DNA of 36,783 nt from Streptomyces spiralis (GCF_014654675.1 NZ_BNBC01000025.1:102317-139099); one strand, 5' to 3'. Positions 1 through 9,826 are shown, counted from the first letter of the stretch. Program-made: numbers and translations. The notes: generated from the sequence alone by a model not told the origin.

Positions 1-716
1 GCCCCCCTCCCCTCCCGCCCCCGGCCCCCGTCCGCCCCCGCCTCCCGCCACGCCCCCAGCACCGACTCCACGTCCGCCGCGATCCGCCGGCGTGCCTCGT
101 GCCGTGGCACCCCCTCCATCAGCAGCCGGTCGTACGGCGTGTCCAGATGCCGTACGGACGCCCTCACCGCCCAGACGACCGCGCCCTCGGACAGCGCCCG
201 TCCCGCCGCGCTGCGCCCCACCCGTCCGCTGCCGCGTACCGAGGCATGGGCGGCGACGGCCCGGGCGCGCTCGGCCGGACAGCCGGGGAACAACCGCCGG
301 ATCTCGGCCGCGAACGCGTCCGTGAAGCGCGCGTCCTCCGCCGCCCGCCGCCGCGCGTCCCGGACCCGGCGCCGGCGCCGCGCCTCCGCGTCCGCCAGGC
401 ACCGCTCCTCGGCCCGGGCGAGCGCCGCCTCCTCGACGAGCACGCCCTGCCGCTCGTAGCGGCTCTTGCGCCGGTTGAACCGCACCACCACCGCCGACAG
501 CGCGCTCTCCTCCCGTGACCTGCGCGTCAGCGCGGTATCACCACGCGGCAGGAACACGAGGTGTCCCAGGTCGGCGCAGTCCAGGCAGCGGGGCGCGCCC
601 TCCTCCAGGACCAGCATGGACAGCGAACCCCGGCGGCACTCGGCGCAGTGCTTGCGCCGCAGCGGCTGGATGACCAGAAGGCCGGAGCGTGGCGGGGGAG
701 TTGGGGGCAGCGCCAT
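1..716 (-). CDS. DUF2293-domain protein, 3' end beyond the window
   Basis: The frame is open from an ATG at 716 through the left edge of the window, so at least 238 residues are present and the C-terminus is missing. The N-terminus carries two Cys-x2-Cys pairs (C24/C27 in HCAEC and C44/C47 in CLDC), spaced as in a small zinc ribbon. A very Arg/Ala-rich charged stretch follows, probably helical, and then a segment with the pattern of DUF2293 (RVGRSAAGRAL, then VRASVRHLDTPYD and HEARRRIAADVE). The molecular role of DUF2293 is unknown; the zinc ribbon and basic character suggest nucleic-acid contact, which is only inference. It is divergent from the uridine-kinase-like gene at 782, with a 65-bp gap that would hold both promoters. 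The family assignment is by recognition of the motif pattern, not by search. Confidence 0.75.
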   Translation of the reverse strand, partial: MALPPTPPPRSGLLVIQPLRRKHCAECRRGSLSMLVLEEGAPRCLDCADLGHLVFLPRGDTALTRRSREESALSAVVVRFNRRKSRYERQGVLVEEAALARAEERCLADAEARRRRRVRDARRRAAEDARFTDAFAAEIRRLFPGCPAERARAVAAHASVRGSGRVGRSAAGRALSEGAVVWAVRASVRHLDTPYDRLLMEGVPRHEARRRIAADVESVLGAWREAGADGGRGREGRG

Positions 717-781
717 GCGAGGTTCATTCCCCGGCGCTCTCCGCGCCGCACCCGGACTCCGGCCTGGCGCATCATGGCCGT

Positions 782-1414
782 GTGCGACTCGAAGCGATCA
801 CCTGGGAACGGCTCGGCGACCTCCTGGCCGAGCGGCTGCTCGACCTCGAACCGGGCGACGGCAGTCCCTGGCCGCGCGTCGCCTTCGACGGTGCCCCCGC
901 CGCCCGGCCGGGCGACCTGGCCGAGCGCGTCTCGCAGGCGCTGCGTGTGCGGGGCCGCCCGTCGCTGGTCGTCGGCGCCGAGGGCTTTCTGCGCCCGGCG
1001 TCCCTCCGGCTGGAGCACGGCCACCGGGACGTGGAGTCGTACTACGACGGCTGGCTCGACACCGGCTCCCTCTGGCGTGAGGTCTTCGGCCCGCTGGAGG
1101 CCGGCGGCAACGGCCGCATCCTGCCCGACCTGAGGGACCCGGTCACCGACCGCGCGACCCGCAGTTCCTACGTCCGACTCCCGCCCGGCGGGCTGCTGTT
1201 GCTGCACGGTCCCCTCCTGCTGCGGCACTGGTTCCCCTTCGACCTGAGCGTCCATGTCCTCCTCTCCCCGGGCGCGCTGCGCCGCCGTACGCCGGAGACG
1301 GAGCACTGGACGCTGCCCGCCTTCGAGCGCTACGAGGCCGAGATCGACCCGGCCGGCACGGCGGACGTGCTGGTCCGCGCCGACGACCCGCGCCATCCGG
1401 CCTGGGGCGGCTGA
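782..1414 (+). CDS. uridine-kinase-like protein lacking a canonical P-loop
   Basis: A 210-residue protein of the type usually annotated 'uridine kinase' in Streptomyces. The fold looks like the P-loop NMP/uridine kinase group: a first beta strand (RVAFDG, 32-37), a YYDGW segment near 83, a DPVTDRATR motif near 122, and a C-terminal ERYEAEIDPAG region. However, the position of the Walker A loop (33-46, VAFDGAPAARPGDL) has no GxxxxGK[S/T], so ATP-dependent kinase activity is doubtful. The GTG at 782 (protein VRLEAITWERL) is preferred because family members as recalled begin this way and because an upstream in-frame start at 689 would overlap the divergent DUF2293 gene; no strong ribosome-binding site is visible. 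It converges with corA, 56 bp apart. It could bind a nucleotide or phosphosugar without catalysis. Confidence 0.75.
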   Translation: MRLEAITWERLGDLLAERLLDLEPGDGSPWPRVAFDGAPAARPGDLAERVSQALRVRGRPSLVVGAEGFLRPASLRLEHGHRDVESYYDGWLDTGSLWREVFGPLEAGGNGRILPDLRDPVTDRATRSSYVRLPPGGLLLLHGPLLLRHWFPFDLSVHVLLSPGALRRRTPETEHWTLPAFERYEAEIDPAGTADVLVRADDPRHPAWGG

Positions 1415-1470
1415 GAACCGTCGAGCCCCGCGCCGGCCGGGACCGTCCCGGAAGCCGACGCGGCCCGCGG

Positions 1471-2598
1471 TCAGAGCCAGCCGTTGCGTCTGAAGCCGCG
1501 GTACAGCGCCAGGCAGGCGGTGGAGATCACGCCGATGACCAGGGGGTAACCGAACCGCCAGTGCAGTTCCGGCATGTGCTCGAAGTTCATTCCGTACACC
1601 CCGCACACCATGGTCGGCACGGCGATCACCGCGGCCCACGCCGTGATCTTGCGCATGTCCTCGTTCTGCGCGACGGTGACCTGCGCCAGATGGGCCTGGA
1701 GGATCGAGTTGAGCATCTCGTCGAAGGCCGCGATCTGCTCCTTGGCACGTATCAGGTGGTCCAGAACGTCCCGGAAGTAGGCCTGTATCTCCGGGTCGAC
1801 CACCCGGATCGGCCGGGTGGCGAGGTCCTCCATCGGGCGGCCGAGCGGGGCGACGGCCCGCTTCAGCTCCAGCAGTTCCCGCTTGAGCTGGTAGATGCGT
1901 CCGGGGTCGGTGCGTGCGCCGTTCTGCGCGAAGACGTCCATCTCCACCTGGTCGATGTCCGCCTGGATCGAGTCGGTGACGTTCAGATAGTCGTCGACCA
2001 CGTGGTCCGCTATCGCGTGCAGCACCGCGGCCGGCCCCTTGGCGAGTTGCTGCGGGTCGGACTCCAGCTCCTCGCGCAGCGGACCGAGCGAGCCGTGCCG
2101 TCCGTGCCGTACCGTGATGACGAAGTCGTGGCCGACGAAGGCCATGATCTCGCCGGTGTTCACCACCTCGCTCGTCGCCGTCAGCTGCTCGTGTTCGACG
2201 TAGCAGACCGTCTTGAACACCGCGAACAGCGTTTCGTCGTAGTGCTCCAGCTTCGGGCGCTGGTGGGCCTCGATCGCGTCCTCGACGGCCAGCGGGTGCA
2301 GATCGAACAGCTCGGCGATGCCCGCGAACTCCTGGCCGGTCGGCTCGTGCAGCCCCAGCCAGACGAAACCGTCCCGGTTCTTGCGCACGCGTGCCACGGC
2401 CTCGACCAGGTCGCCGGTCTCCGGCAGCCGGACACCGTCCCGGTACGTCACACAGTTCACCACCGAGGAGCCCAGCGGCGACCGGGCAGGATGGCTCAGG
2501 TCGACCGGCCGGCGCCGGCGGCCGAGCTGCGCCACCCTGCGGAGGCCGCCGACCTTGTCGAGGCCCGTCACCCTTCGCAGATTCCCTGCCATGGACAT
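1471..2598 (-). CDS. corA: CorA-family magnesium/divalent cation channel
   Basis: A 375-residue membrane protein that mediates Mg2+ (and Co2+/Ni2+) influx as a homopentamer in the CorA family. The long N-terminal cytoplasmic domain (about 50-310) includes the HPLAVEDAIEAHQRPKLE segment typical of CorA, followed by the long acidic stalk helix. Two hydrophobic segments close the protein. The first ends in the signature YGMNF, with GMN at 336-338, and the periplasmic loop MPELHW separates it from the second. The C-terminus is basic (RGFRRNGWL), as in other CorA proteins. The ATG at 2598 is chosen over a second in-frame ATG two codons on because AAGGAG lies 6 nt upstream of it. The gene is monocistronic, with 230 bp separating it from psuK. 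No magnesium riboswitch is evident in the leader. Confidence 0.95.
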   Translation of the reverse strand: MSMAGNLRRVTGLDKVGGLRRVAQLGRRRRPVDLSHPARSPLGSSVVNCVTYRDGVRLPETGDLVEAVARVRKNRDGFVWLGLHEPTGQEFAGIAELFDLHPLAVEDAIEAHQRPKLEHYDETLFAVFKTVCYVEHEQLTATSEVVNTGEIMAFVGHDFVITVRHGRHGSLGPLREELESDPQQLAKGPAAVLHAIADHVVDDYLNVTDSIQADIDQVEMDVFAQNGARTDPGRIYQLKRELLELKRAVAPLGRPMEDLATRPIRVVDPEIQAYFRDVLDHLIRAKEQIAAFDEMLNSILQAHLAQVTVAQNEDMRKITAWAAVIAVPTMVCGVYGMNFEHMPELHWRFGYPLVIGVISTACLALYRGFRRNGWL

Positions 2599-2692
2599 CT
2601 GGATCTCCTTGCGTGGATCTCCTCGCGTGCGGCGCTCACTGCGCCGTGGCGCGCCAGTCTGCCAGGCCGGCGTGAGCGGCGGGTAAGCCTGT

Positions 2693-2719
2693 GGGAACGA
2701 GCAATTCCGCTTTGTTCCC
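2693..2719 (-). terminator. GGGAAC/GTTCCC inverted repeat downstream of psuK
   Basis: Six-base perfect arms GGGAAC (2693-2698) and GTTCCC (2714-2719) flank a 15-nt loop, and imperfect pairing may extend inward. It lies 110 nt past the psuK stop and upstream of corA, so it may terminate psuGK or be an operator for corA. There is no T-run. Confidence 0.3.
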
Positions 2720-2828
2720 GCCTGTGGACAGCCTCCGCCACGGTGCAAGGGCCGAAGCAACGACGGGCGTCCGCAAGGCCCCTCGGGCGCCCGGAGCAGC
2801 CCTCCGCACCCGGAGCGGCAGCACCTGC

Positions 2829-3812
2829 TCAGAGGCCGCGGGAGGCGGCGCCCCGTGGAGGTCTTCCGCCCACCCTCTCCACCGCCAGCGCTCCGGCCCG
2901 GCAGCCCTCCGCCGCCGCGGCCTCGAGCGTGGCGCCGGTGAGCAGCGCGGCGAGGAACGCCCCCGTGAACGCGTCTCCGGCACCCGTGGTGTCCCGAGGC
3001 ACCGCGGTTACGGCGGGCACGCGGGCGCACACGGCGCCCGAGCGGGCGACCAGCGCTCCCTCGGCGCCCTGCTTGGCCACCACCACCGGGACGTGCCGGC
3101 TCAGCTTGGCCGCCGCGTCCGCCGGGTCGGGCAGGCCCGTCAGCAGACACGCCTCGTCGCGGCTGGGCAGCAGCATGTCCACCCCTTCGACGAGGGACAG
3201 GAACCGGTCCACGCCCAGTGCGGCGAGGAATCCGGCCGAGGCCGGGTCCAGGCTCACCGGCACTCCCCGCGCGCGTGCGGAGTCGACGGCCACCGACACG
3301 AGCGCCCGGCCCGGCTCGGAGAACAGCAGGTAGCCCGACAGATGCAGCCTGGCCACCCCCTCGAGCAGCGCCTCCGACCAGTCGCCGGGGGCGAGCCGCA
3401 GCGACGCCCCGCTGTCGGTGAGGAACGTGCGTTCGGCGGCGGCCGCCGCGTCGACCAGGCAGACCACCGTCCCGGTCGGTGCGTCCGGGTCCACGACGAG
3501 CCGCGGACGCACCCCGGAGGCCACCAGCTCCCGCTCGTGCCAGGCGGCCGTGTCCGCGCCCACCCGGCCGAGCAGCCGTACCTCCGGACACTCGTGACGG
3601 GCCGCCCAGCAGGCCACGTTGGCGCCCGCGCCACCCGGCAGGAGCCGGATCGCGGCGGCCGTGTCGGTACCGGAGGTGAGCGGACCGCGATGCCGTGCCA
3701 CGACGTCCGTCACCACGTCGCCGACCACCAGCAACGCGCCACCCGCGTCGCCGCCCACGCCGCGCCCCGCACCCGCGGCTGTCGCCGTGCCGGCCGCCGT
3801 ACCCGCCGTCAC
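2829..3812 (-). CDS. psuK: PfkB-family kinase, probable pseudouridine kinase
   Basis: A 327-residue ribokinase-fold protein. The N-terminal glycine motif LLPGGAGANVACWAARH and the C-terminal PfkB signature DTTGAGDAFTGAFLA, which holds the catalytic Asp and anion hole, are both intact. PsuK phosphorylates pseudouridine at the 5' position, and PsuG then splits the product. The substrate is inferred from context: the GTG start overlaps the psuG stop by 4 bp (GTGA, 3809-3812), so translation is coupled. The first 24 residues are Gly/Ala/Thr-rich low complexity; a later start near the LLVVGDVVTDV strand cannot be excluded. Other PfkB members act on adenosine, ribose or fructose, so adenosine or ribose kinase is the alternative if the pairing with psuG is ignored. 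Confidence 0.85.
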   Translation of the reverse strand: MTAGTAAGTATAAGAGRGVGGDAGGALLVVGDVVTDVVARHRGPLTSGTDTAAAIRLLPGGAGANVACWAARHECPEVRLLGRVGADTAAWHERELVASGVRPRLVVDPDAPTGTVVCLVDAAAAAERTFLTDSGASLRLAPGDWSEALLEGVARLHLSGYLLFSEPGRALVSVAVDSARARGVPVSLDPASAGFLAALGVDRFLSLVEGVDMLLPSRDEACLLTGLPDPADAAAKLSRHVPVVVAKQGAEGALVARSGAVCARVPAVTAVPRDTTGAGDAFTGAFLAALLTGATLEAAAAEGCRAGALAVERVGGRPPRGAASRGL

Positions 3813-4714
3813 ATCCGGGTCCACGCCGCCGCGATGCGTGCGGCCAGGCGCACGTTGCCGCGTACGGCCGCGAGGTTCGCGCGCAGTGAGGCTCCGTCGG
3901 TGTGCCGCACCAGGTGGTCGAGCAGGAACGGGGTGACCGCCTGCCCCGTGATCCCCTGCGCCTCGCAGGCGCGCAGGGCATCGGCGAGCACGCGCGCGTG
4001 CAGCTCCGGATCGAGCTGTTCCTCCCGGGGCACCGGGTTGGCGACGATCAGCGCCGACTCGGGCGCACGCAGCGCGTTCTGCGCACGCATGACCTCGGCC
4101 ACCTCCTGCGGCGTCCTCAGCGTCCAGTCCACCGGATGGCCCGAGTCGGCGAGGTAGAAGCCGGGGAAGCGGTCCGTGCCGTAGCCGGCCACCGCGACCC
4201 CCAGGGTCTCCAGCCGCTGCAGGGTGGCGGGAACGTCCAGGATCGACTTCACCCCCGCGCAGACGACCGTGATCCGGGTGCGGGCCAGCAGCCCCAGGTC
4301 GGCGGACTCGTCCTGAGTGACCGTCCACTGCCGGTGCACACCACCGAGCCCACCCGTGGCGAACACGCGGACGCCCGCCAGGGCGGCCAGCAGCGCGGTC
4401 GCCGACACCGTGGTCGCCCCGCTGGCCCCGGCGGCCACGGCGAGCGGGAGATCGCGGTGGCCCAGCTTGCGGATCCCCTCCTCGTTCGCGACCCGCTCCA
4501 GCTGCTCCTTGTCCAGGCCGACACGCGGCCGCCCGTCCAGCACGGCGATCGTCGCGGGTACGGCACCCTCCTGCCGTACCGCGTCCTCCAGCTCCAGCGC
4601 CACCTGGAGGTTGCGCGGGCGCGGCAGCCCATGGGCGATGATCGTGGACTCCAGGGCAACCACGGGACGGCGCGCGGCGAGCGCCTCCCGTACCTCTTCG
4701 GACACCACCAGCAC
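3809..4714 (-). CDS. psuG: pseudouridine-5'-phosphate glycosidase
   Basis: A 301-residue PsuG/IndA-family protein. The enzyme reversibly breaks the C-glycosidic bond of pseudouridine 5'-phosphate to give uracil and ribose 5-phosphate. The family motif ALESTIIAHGLPRP (catalytic Glu at 22), the GVKSILD motif (Lys156, matching the E. coli Schiff-base Lys166), Asp139 and Lys83 are all present with nearly constant offset from the E. coli residues. The GATTVSATALLA and FATGGLGGVHR segments are also typical. The GTG start at 4714 has GGGAGG about 7 nt upstream. It is the first gene of a two-gene operon with psuK. The actinomycete IndA homologue was first linked to indigoidine loci, but here the kinase partner argues for pseudouridine catabolism. 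Confidence 0.92.
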   Translation of the reverse strand: MLVVSEEVREALAARRPVVALESTIIAHGLPRPRNLQVALELEDAVRQEGAVPATIAVLDGRPRVGLDKEQLERVANEEGIRKLGHRDLPLAVAAGASGATTVSATALLAALAGVRVFATGGLGGVHRQWTVTQDESADLGLLARTRITVVCAGVKSILDVPATLQRLETLGVAVAGYGTDRFPGFYLADSGHPVDWTLRTPQEVAEVMRAQNALRAPESALIVANPVPREEQLDPELHARVLADALRACEAQGITGQAVTPFLLDHLVRHTDGASLRANLAAVRGNVRLAARIAAAWTRM

Positions 4715-4745
4715 GTGCCTGCCTCCCGTCTGTCGCTCCCTCCCT

Positions 4746-4774
4746 CATCTCTGGCGGGCCGCACCCCCGGTCAA
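4746..4774 (-). promoter_or_regulatory. candidate psuGK promoter
   Basis: On the minus strand TTGACC (4769-4774) is followed after 17 nt by GAGATG (4746-4751), 31 nt upstream of the psuG GTG. The -35 is good and the -10 is poor. The rest of the 186-bp spacer up to ogt (4775-4900) is rich in short repeats of GGCACGGCAC and GGCACCGCTG, with no other clear signal. Confidence 0.35.
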
Positions 4775-4900
4775 ACCCCCGCATGGCCCCGACCGGACGG
4801 GAACGTCTTCGAGGCACGGCACGACGACCGACAGGGCACCGCTGGCACGGCACCACCGACACGCCAGGCCGGCATGGCACCGCTGAGACGGCGCCGTGCC

Positions 4901-5464
4901 TCAGAACAGCGGCTCGGGCAGTACCCCTTCCAGTGCGAGCAGCGCGCGCTTGGTCTCCAGACCGCCGCCGAAGCCGCCGATGCCCCCGTCGCTCTCGACG
5001 ACCCGGTGGCAGGGCACCACGACCGGCAGGGGGTTGGCGCCCATGGCCACGCCCACGGCCTGGGCGGCTCCGGGCTGCCCGACCCGCTTGGCGAGATCCC
5101 CGTACCCGACGACCGTGCCGTAGGGCACGCCGGACGCGAGCTCCCGCAGCACCTGCCGGTTGAAGCCCGAGATCAGGGACCAGTCCAAAGGCAGCTCGAA
5201 GTCCCGTCGCTCACCCGCGAAGTACGTCTCCAGCTGGCGTATCGCCTCCGCCAGCAGCGGGGATCCGGGCGCCTCGACGGGCTCTGCGCCGAGCCGCGAC
5301 GCCAGCCGCGACAGCGCCCGGTCGCGCACCGCGTCGGTGGCGTGGAACACGACGTTGACCAGGCCGTCCTCCGTCGCCGCGAGCAGCAGAGGGCCGATCC
5401 CGGTGGCGGCCACGGCCCACACGACCTGCCGTTCGCTGCGTTCTTCCCGTTCGTGGCTGTCCAT
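4901..5464 (-). CDS. ogt: methylated-DNA-[protein]-cysteine S-methyltransferase
   Basis: A 187-residue suicide DNA-repair protein that moves alkyl groups from O6-alkylguanine (and O4-alkylthymine) to its own cysteine. The active-site PCHRVV motif is present (Cys152), preceded by VGVAMGANPLP and followed by GGIGGFGGGLETKRALLALEG, all diagnostic of Ogt/MGMT. The helix-turn-helix segment LASGVPYGTVVGYGDLA is intact. The ATG at 5464 is chosen because a RecA-NDp-type promoter ends 7 nt upstream of it, so the mRNA would begin at the start codon; an upstream in-frame start at 5494 lies inside the promoter's conserved box. Expression is therefore predicted to respond to DNA damage independently of LexA. 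The gene stands alone between psuG and the phosphodiesterase gene. Confidence 0.95.
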   Translation of the reverse strand: MDSHEREERSERQVVWAVAATGIGPLLLAATEDGLVNVVFHATDAVRDRALSRLASRLGAEPVEAPGSPLLAEAIRQLETYFAGERRDFELPLDWSLISGFNRQVLRELASGVPYGTVVGYGDLAKRVGQPGAAQAVGVAMGANPLPVVVPCHRVVESDGGIGGFGGGLETKRALLALEGVLPEPLF

Positions 5465-5471
5465 GCGGCCC

Positions 5472-5494
5472 ACCGTACGGCCCGCCTCTGACAA
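5472..5494 (-). promoter_or_regulatory. RecA-NDp/PafBC-type promoter of ogt
   Basis: Minus strand: TTGTCAGAG (5486-5494), N8 GCGGGCCG, then TACGGT (5472-5477). It fits TGTCRGTG-N8-TANNNT with one mismatch (T to A in GTG). The -10 ends 7 nt before the ATG, so the transcript is probably leaderless. It is almost identical to the uvrB promoter. Confidence 0.8.
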
Positions 5495-5513
5495 TGCCCG
5501 CCGACCTGCGCTT

Positions 5514-6416
5514 TCACCCGACGAGGAAGGCCGGTGCCGGGGCTTCGGCGGCGGGCAGGGCCGCGCGCACCACGTCCGGCTTGTCGGTGATGATGCCGTC
5601 GACGCCGTAGCCGGCGAGGGTCCGGGCCCGGGAGGCGTCGTCGACCGTCCAGGCGAACACCTTCATCGGCTTGCCGTGCGGGCCGGTGAAGGCGTGGACC
5701 GCATTCACGTACTTCGCGGAGAGCGTGCCGTGGGAGGGGTTGATCAGGTCGGCGAAGCCCGCGTACCGGCGCAGGTCCCCCTCCGCCGGCCGGCCGAGGT
5801 AGGCGGTCCTGACCCTGGGCGCGAGGGCGTGCACCGCGCGCACGCTGTCGGCGCTGAAGCTCTGCACGATCAGACGGCTCGCCAGGTGCCGGTGGTCGAG
5901 CCAGCCCTCTTTGGCGAGCACCTTGAGGGTCTGCCGCTCGATGCCCGGGTACAGCCCGGGGTTCTTGATCTCCAGAAGCAGGTTCTCGTGGTTGTGCTCG
6001 ACCCGGCGCATGTACCGGTCGAGCGTCGGCACGCGCGTGCCCGCGTACGCGCGGGAGAACCAGCTGCCCGCGTCCAGCCGCGCGATCTCGGCGGCGGTGA
6101 AGTCCTTCACCTTCCACGGCGCCCGGTCCGGGAAGACCTGTTCGACGTTCGTGGTGCGCCGCAGACTGTCGTCGTGGAGGACCACGAGCTCGCCGTCCTT
6201 GGTGCGCTGCACGTCGTTCTCCACCCAGCGGAAGCCGAGCGCCGCCGCCTTGTCGATGGCGGGAAGGGTGTTCTCCGGAGCGTAGGCGGAGGCGCCCCGG
6301 TGCGCGACGACCAGGGGCCGCTCACGGCCCCCGGCCGCCCGGGCCTCGGAGGCGGGCCACAGCGCCATGGCTCCCAGGAGAGCGGTGGCCGTGGCGGCAA
6401 CTGCGCGCGCGTGCAT
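5514..6416 (-). CDS. glpQ: secreted glycerophosphodiester phosphodiesterase
   Basis: A 300-residue GDPD-family enzyme that hydrolyses glycerophosphodiesters to glycerol 3-phosphate and an alcohol. Residues 1-28 form a Sec-type signal peptide (Met-His-Ala-Arg, hydrophobic core, ASEARA-A cleavage site), so it acts outside the membrane. The catalytic set is visible: H39/R40 in AHRGAS, E49 in PENTLPA, E66 and D68 in VENDVQ, and H81/D82 in VLHDD; the C-terminal GVDGIITDKPD completes the TIM barrel. The ATG at 6416 has AGGAG just upstream. It corresponds in position to S. coelicolor glpQ2, recalled as a PhoP target, but a clear pair of GTTCACC-type repeats is not visible; the nearest element is GTTCAATCC (complement of 6501-6509). 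Confidence 0.93.
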   Translation of the reverse strand: MHARAVAATATALLGAMALWPASEARAAGGRERPLVVAHRGASAYAPENTLPAIDKAAALGFRWVENDVQRTKDGELVVLHDDSLRRTTNVEQVFPDRAPWKVKDFTAAEIARLDAGSWFSRAYAGTRVPTLDRYMRRVEHNHENLLLEIKNPGLYPGIERQTLKVLAKEGWLDHRHLASRLIVQSFSADSVRAVHALAPRVRTAYLGRPAEGDLRRYAGFADLINPSHGTLSAKYVNAVHAFTGPHGKPMKVFAWTVDDASRARTLAGYGVDGIITDKPDVVRAALPAAEAPAPAFLVG

Positions 6417-6444
6417 ACGTACTCCTCGCATCGGATGATCACTG

Positions 6445-6473
6445 TGGGTACAAGAGTGACAGCACAGAGTCAA
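6445..6473 (-). promoter_or_regulatory. candidate glpQ promoter
   Basis: Minus strand: TTGACT (6468-6473), a 17-nt spacer, then TACCCA (6445-6450). This is a good match to the vegetative HrdB pattern, with a predicted leader of about 20 nt before the ATG at 6416. Confidence 0.5.
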
Positions 6474-6567
6474 CGAGCCGGGCGGGTACAGGACAGCCAC
6501 GGATTGAACGGAGTCGCCCGAGTGCACACACCGGTGCCGCACATCTGCGGCAAGGTCGTGTTTCTTT

Positions 6568-6594
6568 GCCGGAATGTCGTTCGACCATTCCGGC
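6568..6594 (+). promoter_or_regulatory. 27-bp dyad in the glpQ/MHYT divergent region
   Basis: Perfect 9-bp arms GCCGGAATG (6568-6576) and CATTCCGGC (6586-6594) flank a 9-nt centre. The right arm and centre cover the -35 box and spacer of the candidate MHYT-gene promoter, the classic place for a repressor operator. Confidence 0.5.
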
Positions 6595-6608
6595 GGGGGT
6601 CATACTCT
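6580..6608 (+). promoter_or_regulatory. candidate promoter of the MHYT gene
   Basis: TTCGAC (6580-6585), 17 nt, TACTCT (6603-6608). The predicted leader is about 85 nt. It is overlapped by the dyad at 6568-6594. Confidence 0.45.
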
Positions 6609-6697
6609 CTGCGTCAACCCTGACCGCGGGGAACGGTCGGGAGGCAGGGGCGACGTCACCACATTCAGGCACTCGACAGGGCGAAGGGCAGCCGCGC

Positions 6698-7567
6698 ATG
6701 CACGACGGCACGGTCGACGGATTCAGCTACGGGCTCGTCACGCCGCTGGTGGCCTACCTCATGGCCTGCCTGGGCGGGGCGCTCGGTCTGCGCTGCACGA
6801 CCCGCGCCCTGCTCGTCGCCCAGACCTGGCGCCCCGGCTGGCTCGCCCTCGGGTCCGCGGCGATCGGCTCCGGCATCTGGACCATGCACTTCGTCGCCAT
6901 GATGGGCTTCACCGTCAAGGGGGCGCCGATCCACTACGACAGGCCGACGACGTACGCCAGCCTGGCCCTCGCCATCGTCATGGTGGGCATCGGGATCTTC
7001 ATCGTCGGCTACAGGGGCGCGACCGGCTCGGCCCTGTTCACCGGGGGCACGATCACCGGTCTGGGCGTCGCCTCCATGCACTACCTCGGCATGGCGGGCA
7101 TGCGGCTCGACGGGACCTTCCAGTACAACACCCTCACCGTCGCCGCCTCCGTCGTCATAGCCGTCGTCGCCGCGACCGCCGCCCTGTGGGCGGCCGGCCA
7201 GGTCAGGGGCTTCCTGTGGAGCGTCGGCGCGAGCCTGGTGATGGGCCTCGCCGTCAGCGGCATGCACTACACCGGTATGGCCGCCCTCAGCGTCCACGTG
7301 CACGGATCCGGCGGCGGCACCGCGGGAGAGTCGCCGGCCACCCTGCTCGCCCCCATGCTGATCGGCCCGCTCGCCTTCCTGCTGCTGGCCGGTGTCGTCG
7401 TGATGTTCGACCCGCTGATGGTCATGGGCAGGCCCGACTGGACGCCGGTGGAGTACAAGCCGGGCGTACCGGCCCCCGAACTGGTGGCGCACTCCGCCCA
7501 CCGCCCGGTGGCCCGCGTCCGCCGGACGACGGTCCGGCGCACCTCGCGCACGCCGCAGAACCGCTGA
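6698..7567 (+). CDS. MHYT-domain seven-helix membrane sensor protein
   Basis: A 289-residue integral membrane protein. Three MHYT-type motifs lie at the ends of successive helices: WTMHFVAMM near 67, ASMHYLGMAGM near 127 and SGMHYTGMAAL near 188. In this family the conserved Met/His residues are thought to bind copper and sense oxygen, CO or NO. About seven hydrophobic helices are followed by a C-terminal Arg-rich cytoplasmic tail (from about 243) without any GGDEF, EAL or kinase domain, so the output partner is unknown. The ATG at 6698 fits the start of the first predicted helix; GAAGGG lies about 10 nt upstream. It is divergent from glpQ across 281 bp that contain a strong 27-bp dyad, and uvrB follows 64 bp downstream from its own promoter. 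Confidence 0.88.
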   Translation: MHDGTVDGFSYGLVTPLVAYLMACLGGALGLRCTTRALLVAQTWRPGWLALGSAAIGSGIWTMHFVAMMGFTVKGAPIHYDRPTTYASLALAIVMVGIGIFIVGYRGATGSALFTGGTITGLGVASMHYLGMAGMRLDGTFQYNTLTVAASVVIAVVAATAALWAAGQVRGFLWSVGASLVMGLAVSGMHYTGMAALSVHVHGSGGGTAGESPATLLAPMLIGPLAFLLLAGVVVMFDPLMVMGRPDWTPVEYKPGVPAPELVAHSAHRPVARVRRTTVRRTSRTPQNR

Positions 7568-7601
7568 CCGCGCATCCGGGGAAACCGCTGCCCCGGACCG
7601 G

Positions 7602-7624
7602 TTGTCAGTGGCGGGTCGTACGGT
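7602..7624 (+). promoter_or_regulatory. RecA-NDp/PafBC-type promoter of uvrB
   Basis: TTGTCAGTG (7602-7610), N8 GCGGGTCG, TACGGT (7619-7624) is a perfect match to TGTCRGTG-N8-TANNNT. The -10 ends 7 nt before the uvrB ATG, so a leaderless transcript is expected. Confidence 0.88.
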
Positions 7625-7631
7625 GGATGGC

Positions 7632-9788
<2,157 letters not shown>

Positions 9789-9796
9789 CCCCCCGA

Positions 9797-9826
9797 GGTG
9801 CCCGCGCTGAGCCCGGCGCGGGCACC
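9797..9826 (+). terminator. hairpin terminator after uvrB
   Basis: Perfect 11-bp stem GGTGCCCGCGC (9797-9807) / GCGCGGGCACC (9816-9826) with an 8-nt loop, 8 nt past the uvrB stop. There is no T-run, as is common in Streptomyces. Confidence 0.8.

Noticed and set aside
689..781. Upstream ATG extension of the uridine-kinase-like gene
   Set aside because: It would overlap the divergent DUF2293 gene and add residues not expected in the family; the GTG at 782 is more likely.
4854..4861. TGTCGGTG on the minus strand between ogt and psuG, a half match to the RecA-NDp box
   Set aside because: There is no TANNNT after 8 nt (the bases read CCAGCG), so it is not a promoter of this class.
5582..5589. 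TGTCGGTG on the plus strand inside glpQ
   Set aside because: It lies within a coding region, is followed by GTCGAC rather than TANNNT, and leads to no gene on that strand.
6501..6509. GTTCAATCC upstream of glpQ as a PhoP box
   Set aside because: Only one poor repeat is visible; a PHO box needs at least two GTTCACC-like units 11 nt apart.
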